Assembly: GCA_022599775.1 (NCBI GenBank)
Contig: JAHZLQ010000023.1
Location: forward strand, 1-64,000
Direction: 5' to 3'
DNA: 64,000 nt
DNA from: Gammaproteobacteria bacterium
GTDB lineage: Bacteria > Pseudomonadota > Gammaproteobacteria > Nevskiales > Nevskiaceae
Shown: positions 24,837-34,336 of the stretch, piece after piece
Layout of the letters: every line of letters starts with the position of its first letter
Position numbering within the stretch: the first letter of the stretch is position 1
Translations under genes and position numbers: made by a program
Notes under the pieces: model-generated
Seen by the model: the letters and a program-made list of their open reading frames with translations, nothing else
Database searches by the model: none
What the model was told of the DNA's origin: nothing

Positions 24837-25529
24837 ATGAGCGACAACGAACTCCAGATCGACTTCAGCCTGAGTCGCCCCCCGCAATTGCTGCGAATGT
24901 CCACGCATCGCCGCTGGAACGGCATTCTCGGCGTCAGCGGGCCGTCTGGCGCCGGCAAGACCAGTCTGCTGCGCGTGCTGGCCGGACTGGAGCCCCAAGC
25001 GCGGGGCCGCGTGCTTTTCAATGGCGAAGTGCTGCAGGACAGCGCGCAAGCCATCTTCATTGCCCCGCACCGGCGGCGGGTCGTCGCGGTGTTCCAGGAT
25101 GCGCGCCTGTTCACGCATCTGGACGTTCTCGGCAACCTTGCCTACGCCGCCCGCCGCGCCACCGCCACGCCCGCGCTGGATCGCGACACCGTGATTGCAC
25201 TGCTGGGTCTGGCGCCCTTGCTGCAACGCAAGGTCGACGGACTCTCCGGCGGCGAGACGCAGCGTGTGGCGATTGCTCGCGCGGTGCTGGCGGCACCTCG
25301 ACTGCTGCTGCTCGACGAGCCGGTGTCCGCTCTGGACGCGCGCGGCCGCGACGACGTGCTGAGCTGCATCGAGCGCGTGCGAGACGCGAGCGGCCTGCCA
25401 ATGCTATATGTGAGCCACGCCGATGCCGAACTGCGGCGATTGGCCACCCAAATTCTGGCTTTGGAGACCGAAGCGTACGGCGCATCCTGCGACGAAACGC
25501 CGCCCGGTACGATGGTAGACCCATGCTGA
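24837..25529 (+). CDS. modC: Molybdate ABC transporter ATPase ModC, short form
   Basis: 230 aa. Walker A GPSGAGKTS, signature LSGGETQRVAIARA, Walker B LLLLDEPVSALD. The usual ~120-residue C-terminal molbindin (TOBE) domain of ModC (about 350 aa) is absent. It overlaps moeA by 7 nt. Confidence 0.88.
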   Translation: MSDNELQIDFSLSRPPQLLRMSTHRRWNGILGVSGPSGAGKTSLLRVLAGLEPQARGRVLFNGEVLQDSAQAIFIAPHRRRVVAVFQDARLFTHLDVLGNLAYAARRATATPALDRDTVIALLGLAPLLQRKVDGLSGGETQRVAIARAVLAAPRLLLLDEPVSALDARGRDDVLSCIERVRDASGLPMLYVSHADAELRRLATQILALETEAYGASCDETPPGTMVDPC

Positions 25530-26719
25530 AAAGTGTCGAAGAGGCGCTCAATCTGATCGCTGCGGCGACCCAACCGCTGCATGCCGTACGCGTACCCCTG
25601 ACCGAAGCCGTGCACTGCGTCTTGGCCGAACCGGCGCGCGCGCATTTCGATCTGCCGCGCTTCACACAAAGCGCCGTGGACGGTTACGCGCTGCGCCATC
25701 AGGATCTGACGGCACTGCCGCAGACCCTGCCGCTGAGCGGCCACGTCGCCGCGGCGGCGCAGTCGCAGGCACCGGACCTCAAGCCCGGCACGGCGATGCG
25801 CATCCTCACCGGCGGCATGCTGCCGACCGGTGCCGACACGGTGGTCCGCCAGGAGAAAACCCGCAAGCAGGACGCCGCCATCGACATCGTCGAAGCGGTC
25901 GGTCCCGGCACCGACATTCGTCCGCAAGGCGAGGAATGCCGTGAGGGCAGCGTCATCGCCAAGGTCGGGACCCTGGTCACGCCGGCGCTGATCGCTCCGC
26001 TGGCGACGGCCGGCGTCGAGAATGTCAGCGTGCGCCAGCCGCCGCGTATCGTGGTTCTGACCACCGGCGACGAAATCGTGTCGGATGGCAGCAAGCTGCG
26101 ACTGGGCCAAATTCCGGATTCGAATGGCCCACAGCTGGCCGCATGGTTGACGTCCTGGGGCATACCGCCGCTGCGTGTGGAGCATGTCCCTGACCACGAG
26201 GAGGACACCCGCAATGCTCTGGAACGGGCGTTCGCAGACGCCGACATGGTGCTGAGCTGCGGCGGCGTCTCGGTCGGCGACCATGACTACATTCCGGCCG
26301 CGGCCAGGGCCATCGGCGCACGCGAGGTGTTGTGGAAGGTTGCGCAGAAGCCCGGCATGCCACTGTTTGTCGCCGAGCGCGCTGGCCGCCTGCTGTTCGG
26401 CTTGCCCGGCAATCCGGGCTCGGTGCTGGTCAACCTGCTGATCTACGTGCGCACGGCGATCCTGCGCATGCAGGGCATGGAGCCGCCGCGCGAATGGTCA
26501 CGGTTCGCGACCGTCAAGGGCGCGACGATCCAGCCAGAACCGACCCGGGTACGCTGGGTGCGCGGCATCATCGACTACACCGACGACGGCCGCTGCAATT
26601 TCGAAGCCCTGGGCGGACAGGCCTCGCACATGCTCGGCAACCTGGCGCAGGCCAATGCCCTGGCCCGAATACCACGCGGCAGCACGGCACCCACCTGGGT
26701 GCGGTGGATGCCGATTTAG
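25523..26719 (+). CDS. moeA: Molybdopterin molybdenumtransferase MoeA
   Basis: 398 aa. Inserts molybdate into adenylylated molybdopterin. Family segments are FTQSAVDGYALR, RILTGGMLPTGADTVV, VLTTGDEIV, SCGGVSVGDHDY and LFGLPGNPGSVLVN. Last gene of the nine-gene operon. A MerR-type gene follows on the opposite strand. Confidence 0.93.
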   Translation: MLKSVEEALNLIAAATQPLHAVRVPLTEAVHCVLAEPARAHFDLPRFTQSAVDGYALRHQDLTALPQTLPLSGHVAAAAQSQAPDLKPGTAMRILTGGMLPTGADTVVRQEKTRKQDAAIDIVEAVGPGTDIRPQGEECREGSVIAKVGTLVTPALIAPLATAGVENVSVRQPPRIVVLTTGDEIVSDGSKLRLGQIPDSNGPQLAAWLTSWGIPPLRVEHVPDHEEDTRNALERAFADADMVLSCGGVSVGDHDYIPAAARAIGAREVLWKVAQKPGMPLFVAERAGRLLFGLPGNPGSVLVNLLIYVRTAILRMQGMEPPREWSRFATVKGATIQPEPTRVRWVRGIIDYTDDGRCNFEALGGQASHMLGNLAQANALARIPRGSTAPTWVRWMPI

Positions 26720-26753
26720 CTCAGGCAGCGCCCCAATGCCGGTGCGGGCTTTC

Positions 26754-27770
26754 TCAGCCTCGTGCGCGACGCAGCGCCTCCAGATCGCGTTCCAGCGCAT
26801 AGAGGTCCTGCGGCATCAGGGCGCCGATCTGGCGCAGTGCGCGTGCATGGCCGGGCACCGCCTTGCCATTGACGAAAATCGGCACGGAGTCCGACAGCTT
26901 CTCGCGCAGGCGCAGCAGCTGCGCGGAGATATCCTGAGCGCCCGACCCGCCCGACAGGTTCAGCACGACACCGCGCGCCTGCGACACATCGGCTGCAAAC
27001 ACGATCTCTTCGGACGCCAGACCGGCGCCGGGATACATCACCGACCAACCGGCCCGCGCCGCGACCACCGCCGCCGCCAGCGCGCCGACTTCCTGGTGCT
27101 GTCCGCAGTGCGAAGTCACCAGCAATACCGGCCCCTCGCTGCTGTCGTTGATGTCCTGCAACAGACGGCCCAGCGCGGTCCGCAACTGAGTGCCGACAAA
27201 GTGTTCATGGCAGGCACGCATGCGGCCGACATGACGGCGTTCGGCCACCGCGTCGAGCAGCGGCTGCACGAAACGCTCCATGACCGCGACTAGCGAATGC
27301 TGCGTGAAGGCACGGGATGCGACCTGCAGCAAGCCGGTGCCATCCAGCCGCGCCACCGTATCCACCGCCAGATCCAGCATCTGCGGCAGCGTGGCGCTGG
27401 CGTCGACGGACGTGGCCCGGCCCGCACTGCGGCTGATCGACAAGCCTTCGTCGCGCAACAGCTGAGCCAGGCGCTCGTCGTCCATCTGCGCCACGTCGCC
27501 GATCCGCCATCCGGCTTCCGTGACCCGGCGCAACAACGTCAGGCGCGCGATTTCCCCGTCCGAATACATCCGTCGCGCGGTGTCCGAACGATCCGGCTGC
27601 ACGGCCTCGTAACGCTTTTCCCAGGCACGGATCACATGCGTACTCAAACCGCTGCGCCGCGCCGCGACCTGAATCGGATGCTGCGCCATGACCGCGTCCA
27701 CTCGAGCTAGGTTCGACATTCTTGTTTTCATTCCCAATCGATATTCAGGCGCATGCCCGGGATGGTTCAT
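26754..27770 (-). CDS. MerR family regulator with cobalamin-binding-like domain
   Basis: 338 aa. N-terminal MerR helix-turn-helix (GLSTHVIRAWEKRYEAVQP), a helical bundle with a HEHFVGTQL segment, then a Rossmann-like domain (VLLVTSHCGQHQEVGALAAA ... VMYPGAGLASEEI). The layout matches CarH/LitR light- and B12-dependent repressors. By eye, the histidine expected in the GxxHxxG cobalt-binding motif is Gln (G-Q-H-Q-E-V-G). GAGG upstream supports 27770; starts at 27731 and 27719 are possible. No carotenoid gene is adjacent. Confidence 0.78.
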   Translation of the reverse strand: MNHPGHAPEYRLGMKTRMSNLARVDAVMAQHPIQVAARRSGLSTHVIRAWEKRYEAVQPDRSDTARRMYSDGEIARLTLLRRVTEAGWRIGDVAQMDDERLAQLLRDEGLSISRSAGRATSVDASATLPQMLDLAVDTVARLDGTGLLQVASRAFTQHSLVAVMERFVQPLLDAVAERRHVGRMRACHEHFVGTQLRTALGRLLQDINDSSEGPVLLVTSHCGQHQEVGALAAAVVAARAGWSVMYPGAGLASEEIVFAADVSQARGVVLNLSGGSGAQDISAQLLRLREKLSDSVPIFVNGKAVPGHARALRQIGALMPQDLYALERDLEALRRARG

Positions 27771-27875
27771 GCAAACCTCGACAAATGCCGCTTTGGCTTA
27801 GAACAGTGATACGGGTCTGACCGGCCTTTGGATGCGGCCGGCCGGTGAACGGTTCGACACGCTTACAATCTCCTT

Positions 27876-29210
27876 ATGGAACTTCTCGAATCACCGGCAC
27901 TGGCGGCGGCCTGCAGCCTCGTCCTGGGCGTGCTGATCGGCATCGTCGTCACCGGACTGCTGCTACGGGGTCGCCTGCTGCGCAGTGACGCCCAGGCCGA
28001 CGCGCAGCGCACCGAACTCGAACGGCAACGTGAACAGATCGACCGCGCGCAGGCGGAAAGTCGGCGTCTCGACAGCGAACTCGCCGCCAATCGCGCCACA
28101 CTGGCCGCGCAGCTCGAATCCTCCGCCGAGAAGCTCAAGCTGCTGGAATCCACGCGCGAGGAAATGACCACGCGTTTCAAGCAATTGTCGCAAGAGATCC
28201 TCGAAGAAAAGTCCAAACGATTTTCCGAGAGCAACCGCGAACAGATCGAAAACCTGTTGAATCCGCTACGCGAACGCATCGGTCATTTCGAACTGCAGGT
28301 CAAACAGACCTACGAGCACGAAACCCGCGATCGCCTCGCGCTCAAGTCGGAAATCGTCAATCTGCAGAAGCTCTCGCAACAGGTGTCCTCGGATGCCAAT
28401 AACCTCGCTAACGCACTGAAGGGCGAAACGAGGACACAGGGCGCCTGGGGCGAGATGATTCTGGAACGCATCTTCGAGCTGTCCGGGCTGGAGCGCGGGC
28501 GCGAATACGAAACCCAGGTCAACATCAGTATCGAAGGCGGCCGGCGGCGCCCCGATGCGGTGGTGCACCTGCCGGACGGACGCGACGTGATCGTGGACGC
28601 CAAGGTCTCGCTGACGGCGTTTTCCCGCATCGGAGCGGCGCTGGACGACAACGAGCGCCGCCAGCAGCTGGCCGAACACGTGCAATCGGTGCGCAGTCAC
28701 ATCAAGGGACTGTCGGTCAAGGAATACCAGGCGCTACCGGGCATCGAATCGCTGGACTTCGTGCTGATGTTCGTGCCGTCCGAAGCCGCCTACATCGAAG
28801 CCCTGCGGGCCGCGCCGGATCTGTATGAAGATGCGCTGGCGCGCAACGTGGCGCTGGTGTCGCCATCGACCCTGCTGCCGACGCTGCGCACCGTGGAAAA
28901 CCTCTGGAAAATCGAACGCCAGGGCCAGAACGCGCAAAAGATCGCCGAAGAGGCCGGCAAGCTCTACGACCAGTTCGTGCTGTTCGAGATGGCGCTGTCG
29001 GACGTCGGCGACAAGCTCGGCAAGGCCCAGAACGCCTACGACACAGCGCGCAAACGCCTCATCGACGGCCGCGGCAACCTCGTGCGCCGCACCGAGCAAC
29101 TGCGGCTGATGGGCGCCCGCGCCAGCAAGGCGCTACCGGCCGGTCTGGTCCGCGAGGCGAACGAGGACGATGAGACGCTTGAGGCGCCGGACGAGGCTGA
29201 AGGAAGCTGA
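27876..29210 (+). CDS. rmuC: DNA recombination protein RmuC
   Basis: 444 aa. One N-terminal membrane helix (LVLGVLIGIVVTGLLL), a long coiled coil (about 30-120), then the RmuC nuclease-like domain with GAWGEMILERIFELSGL, PDAVVHLPDGRDVIVDAKVS and a VSPSTLLPTLRTVENLW segment. It is thought to limit inversions at short inverted repeats. Convergent with arsS. Confidence 0.92.
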   Translation: MELLESPALAAACSLVLGVLIGIVVTGLLLRGRLLRSDAQADAQRTELERQREQIDRAQAESRRLDSELAANRATLAAQLESSAEKLKLLESTREEMTTRFKQLSQEILEEKSKRFSESNREQIENLLNPLRERIGHFELQVKQTYEHETRDRLALKSEIVNLQKLSQQVSSDANNLANALKGETRTQGAWGEMILERIFELSGLERGREYETQVNISIEGGRRRPDAVVHLPDGRDVIVDAKVSLTAFSRIGAALDDNERRQQLAEHVQSVRSHIKGLSVKEYQALPGIESLDFVLMFVPSEAAYIEALRAAPDLYEDALARNVALVSPSTLLPTLRTVENLWKIERQGQNAQKIAEEAGKLYDQFVLFEMALSDVGDKLGKAQNAYDTARKRLIDGRGNLVRRTEQLRLMGARASKALPAGLVREANEDDETLEAPDEAEGS

Positions 29211-29234
29211 GTCTCAGGGCTGAAAGGCAACAGC

Positions 29235-29362
29235 TTTTGTCTCGCGCTAAGCCGCTAAGCCGCTAAGCCGCTAAGAAAAATAAAAATCCATAAAAACAAC
29301 AGGATTCAACTGATCTTCTTGTTGCTTCTCTTCGCGGCTTTGCGTCTTTGCGCGAGACAAAA
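29235..29362. repeat. Inverted repeat element with internal 8-bp tandem array
   Basis: TTTTGTCTCGCGC at 29235-29247 is the exact reverse complement of GCGCGAGACAAAA at 29350-29362. Inside the left end GCTAAGCC repeats 3.75 times (29246-29275), followed by an A-rich stretch. It fills the gap between the convergent rmuC and arsS genes, so the folded RNA could end transcription from both sides. Confidence 0.8.
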
Positions 29363-29367
29363 ACCGG

Positions 29368-30399
29368 TCAAGCAGTTGCCCCGCCACAGGAACTGCCGCC
29401 GCCGGCGGTGCAGCCGAAGCAGTGCGAGGCGAAGACGATGCGGCGCTGCATCAGGCGTTCGTAGTCGAAGTCGAACACCGTCATGTCGCCGACCGCCGCC
29501 GGCAGTTCCAGCATCTGGTTGAAGTCGCAGTCATAGAGCCGGCCGTCGTGGCTGACCGAGATCAGATTGCGACACATCACGCCTGCGGCCGCCGCCGGGT
29601 TGAAGGCGGCCAGCAGCTTGTCCATGTAGGCCGCGTACTGTCCGGATTTTTCCAGGTGCAGGCGGAAGCGGTGAATCGGCATGTTGGTGATCGTGAACAA
29701 ACCGTTGAAGCGCAGGCCGAGCTTGCCGAGCTCGCGCCGGAAGTCGGTTTCCAAGACGGTCTGCGCCGCCGGCAGGTAAGGCCCCGCCGGGTTGTAGACG
29801 AGATTGATGATCAGACCGCTGTCCGCCTGTCCGTAACCGACTGCATTGAGCTGCCGCAAGGCCTCCACGCTCTTTTCGAATACGCCCTTGCCGCGCTGCG
29901 CATTGGTGAAGTACGGCTGGTAGTACGGCAGCGAAGACACCACTTCCACGCCCTGGGCGGCGAACCATCCCGGCAGATGCCCCATTGACCGGCCATTGAG
30001 TGGATGACCGTCGAACTGCACGGTGAGGTTGTGCCGCACCATGACCTTGCGGCCCAGGGCGCGGGCACGAATCACCAGTTCCTCGAACTGCGCGTGCAGT
30101 TCCGGGGCGCCGCCGGTGATGTCCAGCGTGCCGATCTGCGGATGGGTTTCGAGGATGCGCAGGCAGGCGTCCACGGCCTGCGGGCTCATCGCTTCGGTGC
30201 GCGCCGGCGAGGCATCCACGTGGCAATGCCGGCAGGCCTGGTTGCAGAGCTTGGTGATGTTGAGCTGCAGGGTATCGATCGCCAGCGGCGGCAGATCCAG
30301 GCCGCGTGTACGCAAGGCTGTCTCGAAGTCGTGATCGGCGGTTTCCGCCTCAAGCTCGCTCAGGGGGATTGCGGACAAGACTGTGCTAGCCCCGGTCAA
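29368..30399 (-). CDS. arsS: Arsenosugar-type radical SAM protein ArsS
   Basis: 343 aa. Radical SAM motif CNQACRHCH, followed by DITGGAPEL and a C-terminal domain whose Cys-rich end (HCFGCTAGGGSSCGG) is diagnostic for the ArsS family. ArsS makes the ribosyl-dimethylarsinate precursor of arsenosugars. Its start overlaps the stop of the peroxidase-like gene. The expected methyltransferase ArsM is not in the window. Confidence 0.87.
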   Translation of the reverse strand: MTGASTVLSAIPLSELEAETADHDFETALRTRGLDLPPLAIDTLQLNITKLCNQACRHCHVDASPARTEAMSPQAVDACLRILETHPQIGTLDITGGAPELHAQFEELVIRARALGRKVMVRHNLTVQFDGHPLNGRSMGHLPGWFAAQGVEVVSSLPYYQPYFTNAQRGKGVFEKSVEALRQLNAVGYGQADSGLIINLVYNPAGPYLPAAQTVLETDFRRELGKLGLRFNGLFTITNMPIHRFRLHLEKSGQYAAYMDKLLAAFNPAAAAGVMCRNLISVSHDGRLYDCDFNQMLELPAAVGDMTVFDFDYERLMQRRIVFASHCFGCTAGGGSSCGGATA

Positions 30400-30752
30400 A
30401 GCGTCAGCTTCTTGATGTGATTCTGCATCTGCACACTGTGCACCAGAGTGATACCGGCCTGCATCACCGCCGCCACGTGTACCGCCTCCATCATCTGCTC
30501 AGGATTGGAGCCGGCTTCCAGGCAGGCGGTGGTATAGGCGTCGATGCAGTACGGACACTTCATCGCATGGGCCACAGCCAGCGCGATCAACGCCTTCTCG
30601 CGCTTGGACAGCGCGCCATCGGTGGCTGTGACGGCGCCGTAGTACTTGAAGAACAAGTCAGCGTGTTCAGGGCCGTGCTCGCCAATGTTGCCGAACTTGG
30701 CAAGATCCGCGGGATCGAAATAGCCGGCACTACTGCCGGAGGTGTTGCTCAT
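30396..30752 (-). CDS. Carboxymuconolactone decarboxylase-like protein linked to arsenosugar synthesis
   Basis: 118 aa. AhpD/CMD fold with the CPYCIDAYT redox pair and a C-terminal HSVQMQNHIKKL segment. This matches the peroxidase-like protein that regularly accompanies arsS. ATG at 30752 is chosen over 30779 because AGGAC precedes it. It is upstream of arsS with a 4-nt overlap. Confidence 0.85.
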   Translation of the reverse strand: MSNTSGSSAGYFDPADLAKFGNIGEHGPEHADLFFKYYGAVTATDGALSKREKALIALAVAHAMKCPYCIDAYTTACLEAGSNPEQMMEAVHVAAVMQAGITLVHSVQMQNHIKKLTL

Positions 30753-30882
30753 GTCTGCTGTCCTGTGATCCGGGGACATCAGCGTTCACCCGAGCCGACT
30801 TCAAGTCAAACCTTGTGACAGGTTCAGCGCAAGCTCACCGCGAGCGACGAGGATGCAATCCTCAGCCGAAGGAGAGCCCGTG

Positions 30883-31245
30883 ATGACGATGAAACTGATT
30901 CCGTTCGAAGCCGACAACGTGGTGGCCATCCAGACCGAAGGCAGGATCGCGAGCGACGATTACGACGTCGTCCTGGCGGACGTGCAAGACAAGCTGCAAA
31001 GACATTCCAAGCTACGCATCTATGTCGAAATGGCCACCTTCACCGGCATCTCCGCCGAAGCCTTTTTCAAGGACCTGAAGTTCGGTCTCGGCCACATGGA
31101 CCGATTCGACCGTGAAGCTGTGGTCACCGACAAGGCTTGGATGCAGCGCTTCGCCAGCGCAGCGGACAAACTGCTTCCAGGCATCGATATCAAGGTCTTC
31201 GCCAGCCAGGACAAGGACGTCGCACGGGACTGGGTCGTCGCCTGA
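30883..31245 (+). CDS. SpoIIAA-like (STAS-like) protein
   Basis: 120 aa of the DUF3478/SpoIIAA-like family, with KLRIYVEMATFTGISAEAF and KVFASQDKDVARDWV near the end. Such proteins are small cytosolic alpha/beta folds of unknown role, sometimes linked with lipid binding or stress. GAAGGAGAG precedes ATG 30883. Confidence 0.78.
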   Translation: MTMKLIPFEADNVVAIQTEGRIASDDYDVVLADVQDKLQRHSKLRIYVEMATFTGISAEAFFKDLKFGLGHMDRFDREAVVTDKAWMQRFASAADKLLPGIDIKVFASQDKDVARDWVVA

Positions 31246-31251
31246 TTCCGC

Positions 31252-31647
31252 TTATCGCACCGCGTCGCCCACACGCCGCAGCTCGTAGTCCAGCTCGGTA
31301 TCGGCGATAGGCTTGCCGTCGCGGTCGTACATTCTGAGCGTCTGCGAGTCCGCAACGGCGAAGAAGCGATCGCCACTACCGCCCTTGAGCCGGATCAATC
31401 CCTGATCGTCGCGCATCCACTGGCCGGTGGTCACGATCGGTTGCGTGCTGCGCGAGAGATAGGTTTCGGACAAACGGAACAAGCCGTCCTGAGACAGGAA
31501 CAGCTCGGTCTTAATGCCCGGGCAGTCGGCGCAGGGAATCACGCCTTCGTAGTTGCCGTAGACCGCGGTCGCGCCGCCACTGGTTCCGCCGCAGGCGGAC
31601 AGCGCCAGAAGAATGAATGCAAGCAGAGGTCGAAAGATCACTGACAT
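31252..31647 (-). CDS. NlpE-like outer membrane lipoprotein
   Basis: 131 aa. Lipoprotein signal with lipobox LSAC, then the NlpE N-terminal signature YEGVIPCADCPGIKTEL with its CxxC. It lacks the second domain of E. coli NlpE, as is common in other gammaproteobacteria. A possible start at 31656 has no spaced ribosome site; ACGGAG fits 31647. Convergent with the STAS-like gene. Confidence 0.75.
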   Translation of the reverse strand: MSVIFRPLLAFILLALSACGGTSGGATAVYGNYEGVIPCADCPGIKTELFLSQDGLFRLSETYLSRSTQPIVTTGQWMRDDQGLIRLKGGSGDRFFAVADSQTLRMYDRDGKPIADTELDYELRRVGDAVR

Positions 31648-31692
31648 TGGAATCATCTCCGTCCGGTCGGCGCCGACACCAGGGCCGGCGTG

Positions 31693-32589
31693 CTACAGCA
31701 GCAGATGCGCCAGCGGCACACTGAGCAAGGAAACCAGAGTACCCACACCGACGATGCTGTTGGCAAGCCTGGGATCGAGACCGAACTGTCCGGCAAGAAT
31801 GCCGGCCGAGACCATCGGCGCCATCGCTGCTTCCAGCACGCTGACGGTCAGCGGCAGGCCACGAATCCCCAGCGGCACACCGACCAGCCACACCAGCAGC
31901 GGCGCCAGCATCAGTTTCCAGCCCAGACCCAGCACCAGCGGCGCACGCTGGCCACTCCCGAAACCCAGCTGAAACTGCAGGCCGACCGAGAACAGCGCCA
32001 GCGGCGTCAGCGTGCTGCCGAGGCGCGTGAGCACCTCGTCCACGATCGGTGGCCAACCGCCGGCCGCGGCGGCAATGAGTCCGATCACCAGACCGATGAA
32101 TGGTGGGAATGTCAGTACGCGTCGGGCGATCGCGCGCGGATGCGGTTCGCGCCCGGCGTAGATCGCCGCAGCCACCACGGCGCCGGTGGACAGAACAATG
32201 AAGGTGCCGAGCTGGTCACCGAGCACCGCCAGCCCCATCGCCTCACGCCCGCGCAGGGCTTCGATCAGCGGATAACCCATGAAGGCGGTATTGCCGAGCC
32301 CGCAGGTCAGCACCACGGCGCCAATGCGGCCGCGCGACCAGTGCAGACGCCGGCCGATCCGGTCGAACAGCAACCAGGAGCCGATGAACACCAGCCAGGG
32401 CGACAGCGCGAGATACCAGACGTCCAGACGGAAATCGAGTTTCGGCAACAGCTCCATGACCAGCGCAGGCAACGCCAAGTCGATGATCCAGGTATTGATC
32501 ACGGCGGGCGCATCGCGCGGCAGACGGCCCGAACGCGCGAACAGCACGCCGAGCCCCAGGCAGATCAGCAGTAGCAGGAACGAGGACAT
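31693..32589 (-). CDS. AEC family transporter
   Basis: 298 aa and polytopic (about ten helices). Auxin-efflux-carrier fold with the broken-helix region LGNTAFMGYPLIEAL and a second conserved stretch LEAAMAPMVSAGILAGQFG. Members export or import organic acids and amino acids. Its substrate cannot be predicted here. Confidence 0.82.
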   Translation of the reverse strand: MSSFLLLLICLGLGVLFARSGRLPRDAPAVINTWIIDLALPALVMELLPKLDFRLDVWYLALSPWLVFIGSWLLFDRIGRRLHWSRGRIGAVVLTCGLGNTAFMGYPLIEALRGREAMGLAVLGDQLGTFIVLSTGAVVAAAIYAGREPHPRAIARRVLTFPPFIGLVIGLIAAAAGGWPPIVDEVLTRLGSTLTPLALFSVGLQFQLGFGSGQRAPLVLGLGWKLMLAPLLVWLVGVPLGIRGLPLTVSVLEAAMAPMVSAGILAGQFGLDPRLANSIVGVGTLVSLLSVPLAHLLL

Positions 32590-32690
32590 GAGAAACGTGT
32601 ACGGATCGAGGCGCGCATTCTACGCACCCGCGCGGCCGGCATCGCCGGATCGCGACCAAGGTCTGAGCGCAGAGCGGCTGACGAACCGAT

Positions 32691-34217
32691 TTATTTCAGC
32701 AGGCGGTCGAATCCGAAGCTGCGTGGATTCAGCACGTTGTTCGGGTCCAGGCGCCGCTTCTGGCCCAGCAAGCCTTCCAGCGTCTCGGGTGCCGTATGCG
32801 CCGCATACTCCTCGGCCCATTTCGGACCGATGCCGTGCTCGGCGCTGAAGGTCCCGCCGTGGGCCAGCGTGACGTCGATCACGCGGCGGATCAGTGCGGC
32901 CGCGCTGCCCTTGACCGGCGATTCGCGCGTACCCAACAGATGCAGATGCGCGCCACCGACGCCGGCATGACCAAAAGCAATCAGCTGGATCTGCGGAAAA
33001 TCGGCTTCGAGCTGAGCCTGCAATCCGGCGAGATAGTCGCCGAATACCGCCACCGGCGTGGCCGTATCGAAGCTCAGCCGGCCACCGCCGAGTTCGCGCA
33101 TGCGATGGTTGCTGGCTTCGGTAATCGAATGACGGATCGCCCTGAGCACCGGCAGCGGTGCATAGCCGATCTGCTCATCCTGCAACTCCAACTCACCCGC
33201 CAGGAATTCGTAGAGACGCGCCGCCAGATCGATGTTGGGGTCCGGCGTCTTGAGCTGCAGCAACACGAAGATGGGCGCGCCGGGATCGGTCTCGAATGGC
33301 CAACGAAAGGCGTCGCCGCGCAGGCCACGCACCAGTTGCAGCGCGCTGCGGCCGATGAACTCGTATTCCTCGACCTCGCCCGGAAAGGCGGCGCGCGCGG
33401 CGCTCAGTATCCGCATTGCGGCCGGCATGTCGGCCACCGGCAACATCGCGGCTTCGCGCTGCATCGGCACCGGAAATGTTCTCAGGCGTACTTGCGTGAT
33501 CACCCCGAAGGCACCCTGGCTGCCGATCAGTCCCCAGGCGGTATTCACGGAAGCGGAATCGATGGCCAGCGTATCGGTCGCCGGCAGACGCCAGCTGGCC
33601 GCGCTGCAATTGCCGCTGGGCTCACCATTGCCCCAATAGCCGGACGCCGAGACGCACATGTGCGCGGCCGTGCCGTAGCACACGGCATTGGCGCCGGCCG
33701 AGGCATTGGCGACACAGGCGCCGACCGTGGCGGCGCTGCTTGAGCCCATTTCCATCGGAAACATCAGATCGATCGGCGCGAGAATCTGGTTGAGCGCATC
33801 CACTGCCATCGCGCCCTCGACGAGGATGCTGGCGCCGTCGACGGACGGCTTGCCTGCGTCGCGCCACCAGGCCGCCAGGGCATCGCCGTGCGCCTCGGGG
33901 GCCAGGCCGGTCTCGAAATCGAAACTGCGTCCGTCCGCCAGACTGAAGCTCAGCGGCTGTTGCAGCTTTTCCAGCGACAGCACGATCTCGCCTTCGGGAC
34001 GTTGCGCCTCGACCAGGCCGGTACGACCGGAGCTGATGACCAGCCGCGCACCCGTCTCGTTGGCGGTGCGCAACATCTCGCCGACTTCCGATTCGCTGGC
34101 CGGAAGCAGCAGACCGGCAGCCTTTCCGGGCTCGCCACGTTCGGGGATTTCGTAGGCTTGCAGACGCTCGGGCGCGTCGCTGTAGTGATTCGAAAACCGC
34201 TGTTGCAGCGTGCTCAT
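32691..34217 (-). CDS. FAD-binding oxidase/dehydrogenase, GlcD/D-lactate dehydrogenase type
   Basis: 508 aa. N-terminal PCMH-type FAD domain (LLLPASESEVGEMLRTANE, ISSGRTGLVEAQRP, SSSAATVGACVANASAG) and a C-terminal FAD-oxidase domain with FGHAGVGGAHLHLLG and the catalytic AEHGIGPKW. Oxidises a 2-hydroxy acid. The exact substrate is open, and there is no GlcE/GlcF next to it. Confidence 0.85.
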   Translation of the reverse strand: MSTLQQRFSNHYSDAPERLQAYEIPERGEPGKAAGLLLPASESEVGEMLRTANETGARLVISSGRTGLVEAQRPEGEIVLSLEKLQQPLSFSLADGRSFDFETGLAPEAHGDALAAWWRDAGKPSVDGASILVEGAMAVDALNQILAPIDLMFPMEMGSSSAATVGACVANASAGANAVCYGTAAHMCVSASGYWGNGEPSGNCSAASWRLPATDTLAIDSASVNTAWGLIGSQGAFGVITQVRLRTFPVPMQREAAMLPVADMPAAMRILSAARAAFPGEVEEYEFIGRSALQLVRGLRGDAFRWPFETDPGAPIFVLLQLKTPDPNIDLAARLYEFLAGELELQDEQIGYAPLPVLRAIRHSITEASNHRMRELGGGRLSFDTATPVAVFGDYLAGLQAQLEADFPQIQLIAFGHAGVGGAHLHLLGTRESPVKGSAAALIRRVIDVTLAHGGTFSAEHGIGPKWAEEYAAHTAPETLEGLLGQKRRLDPNNVLNPRSFGFDRLLK

Positions 34218-34336
34218 TCGGTACGATTCGGGCGTATGGACGCCCCTGGCAATACGGAAGCGCTCAGTCTATCAGCCTGCCGTCCTGCACCGGGACCGGC
34301 ATGGACAAGCCACGCCCACGGACCAACAATCGGCCG

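Noticed and set aside
29246-29275. GCTAAGCC tandem array as a possible CRISPR or iteron origin
   Set aside because: The units are 8 bp with no spacers, no cas or rep gene is nearby, and it lies inside an inverted-repeat element between convergent genes.
34218-34336. Longer cytidine deaminase start at 34301
   Set aside because: The extra residues (MDKPRPRTNNRP) are not family-like; kept only as an alternative.
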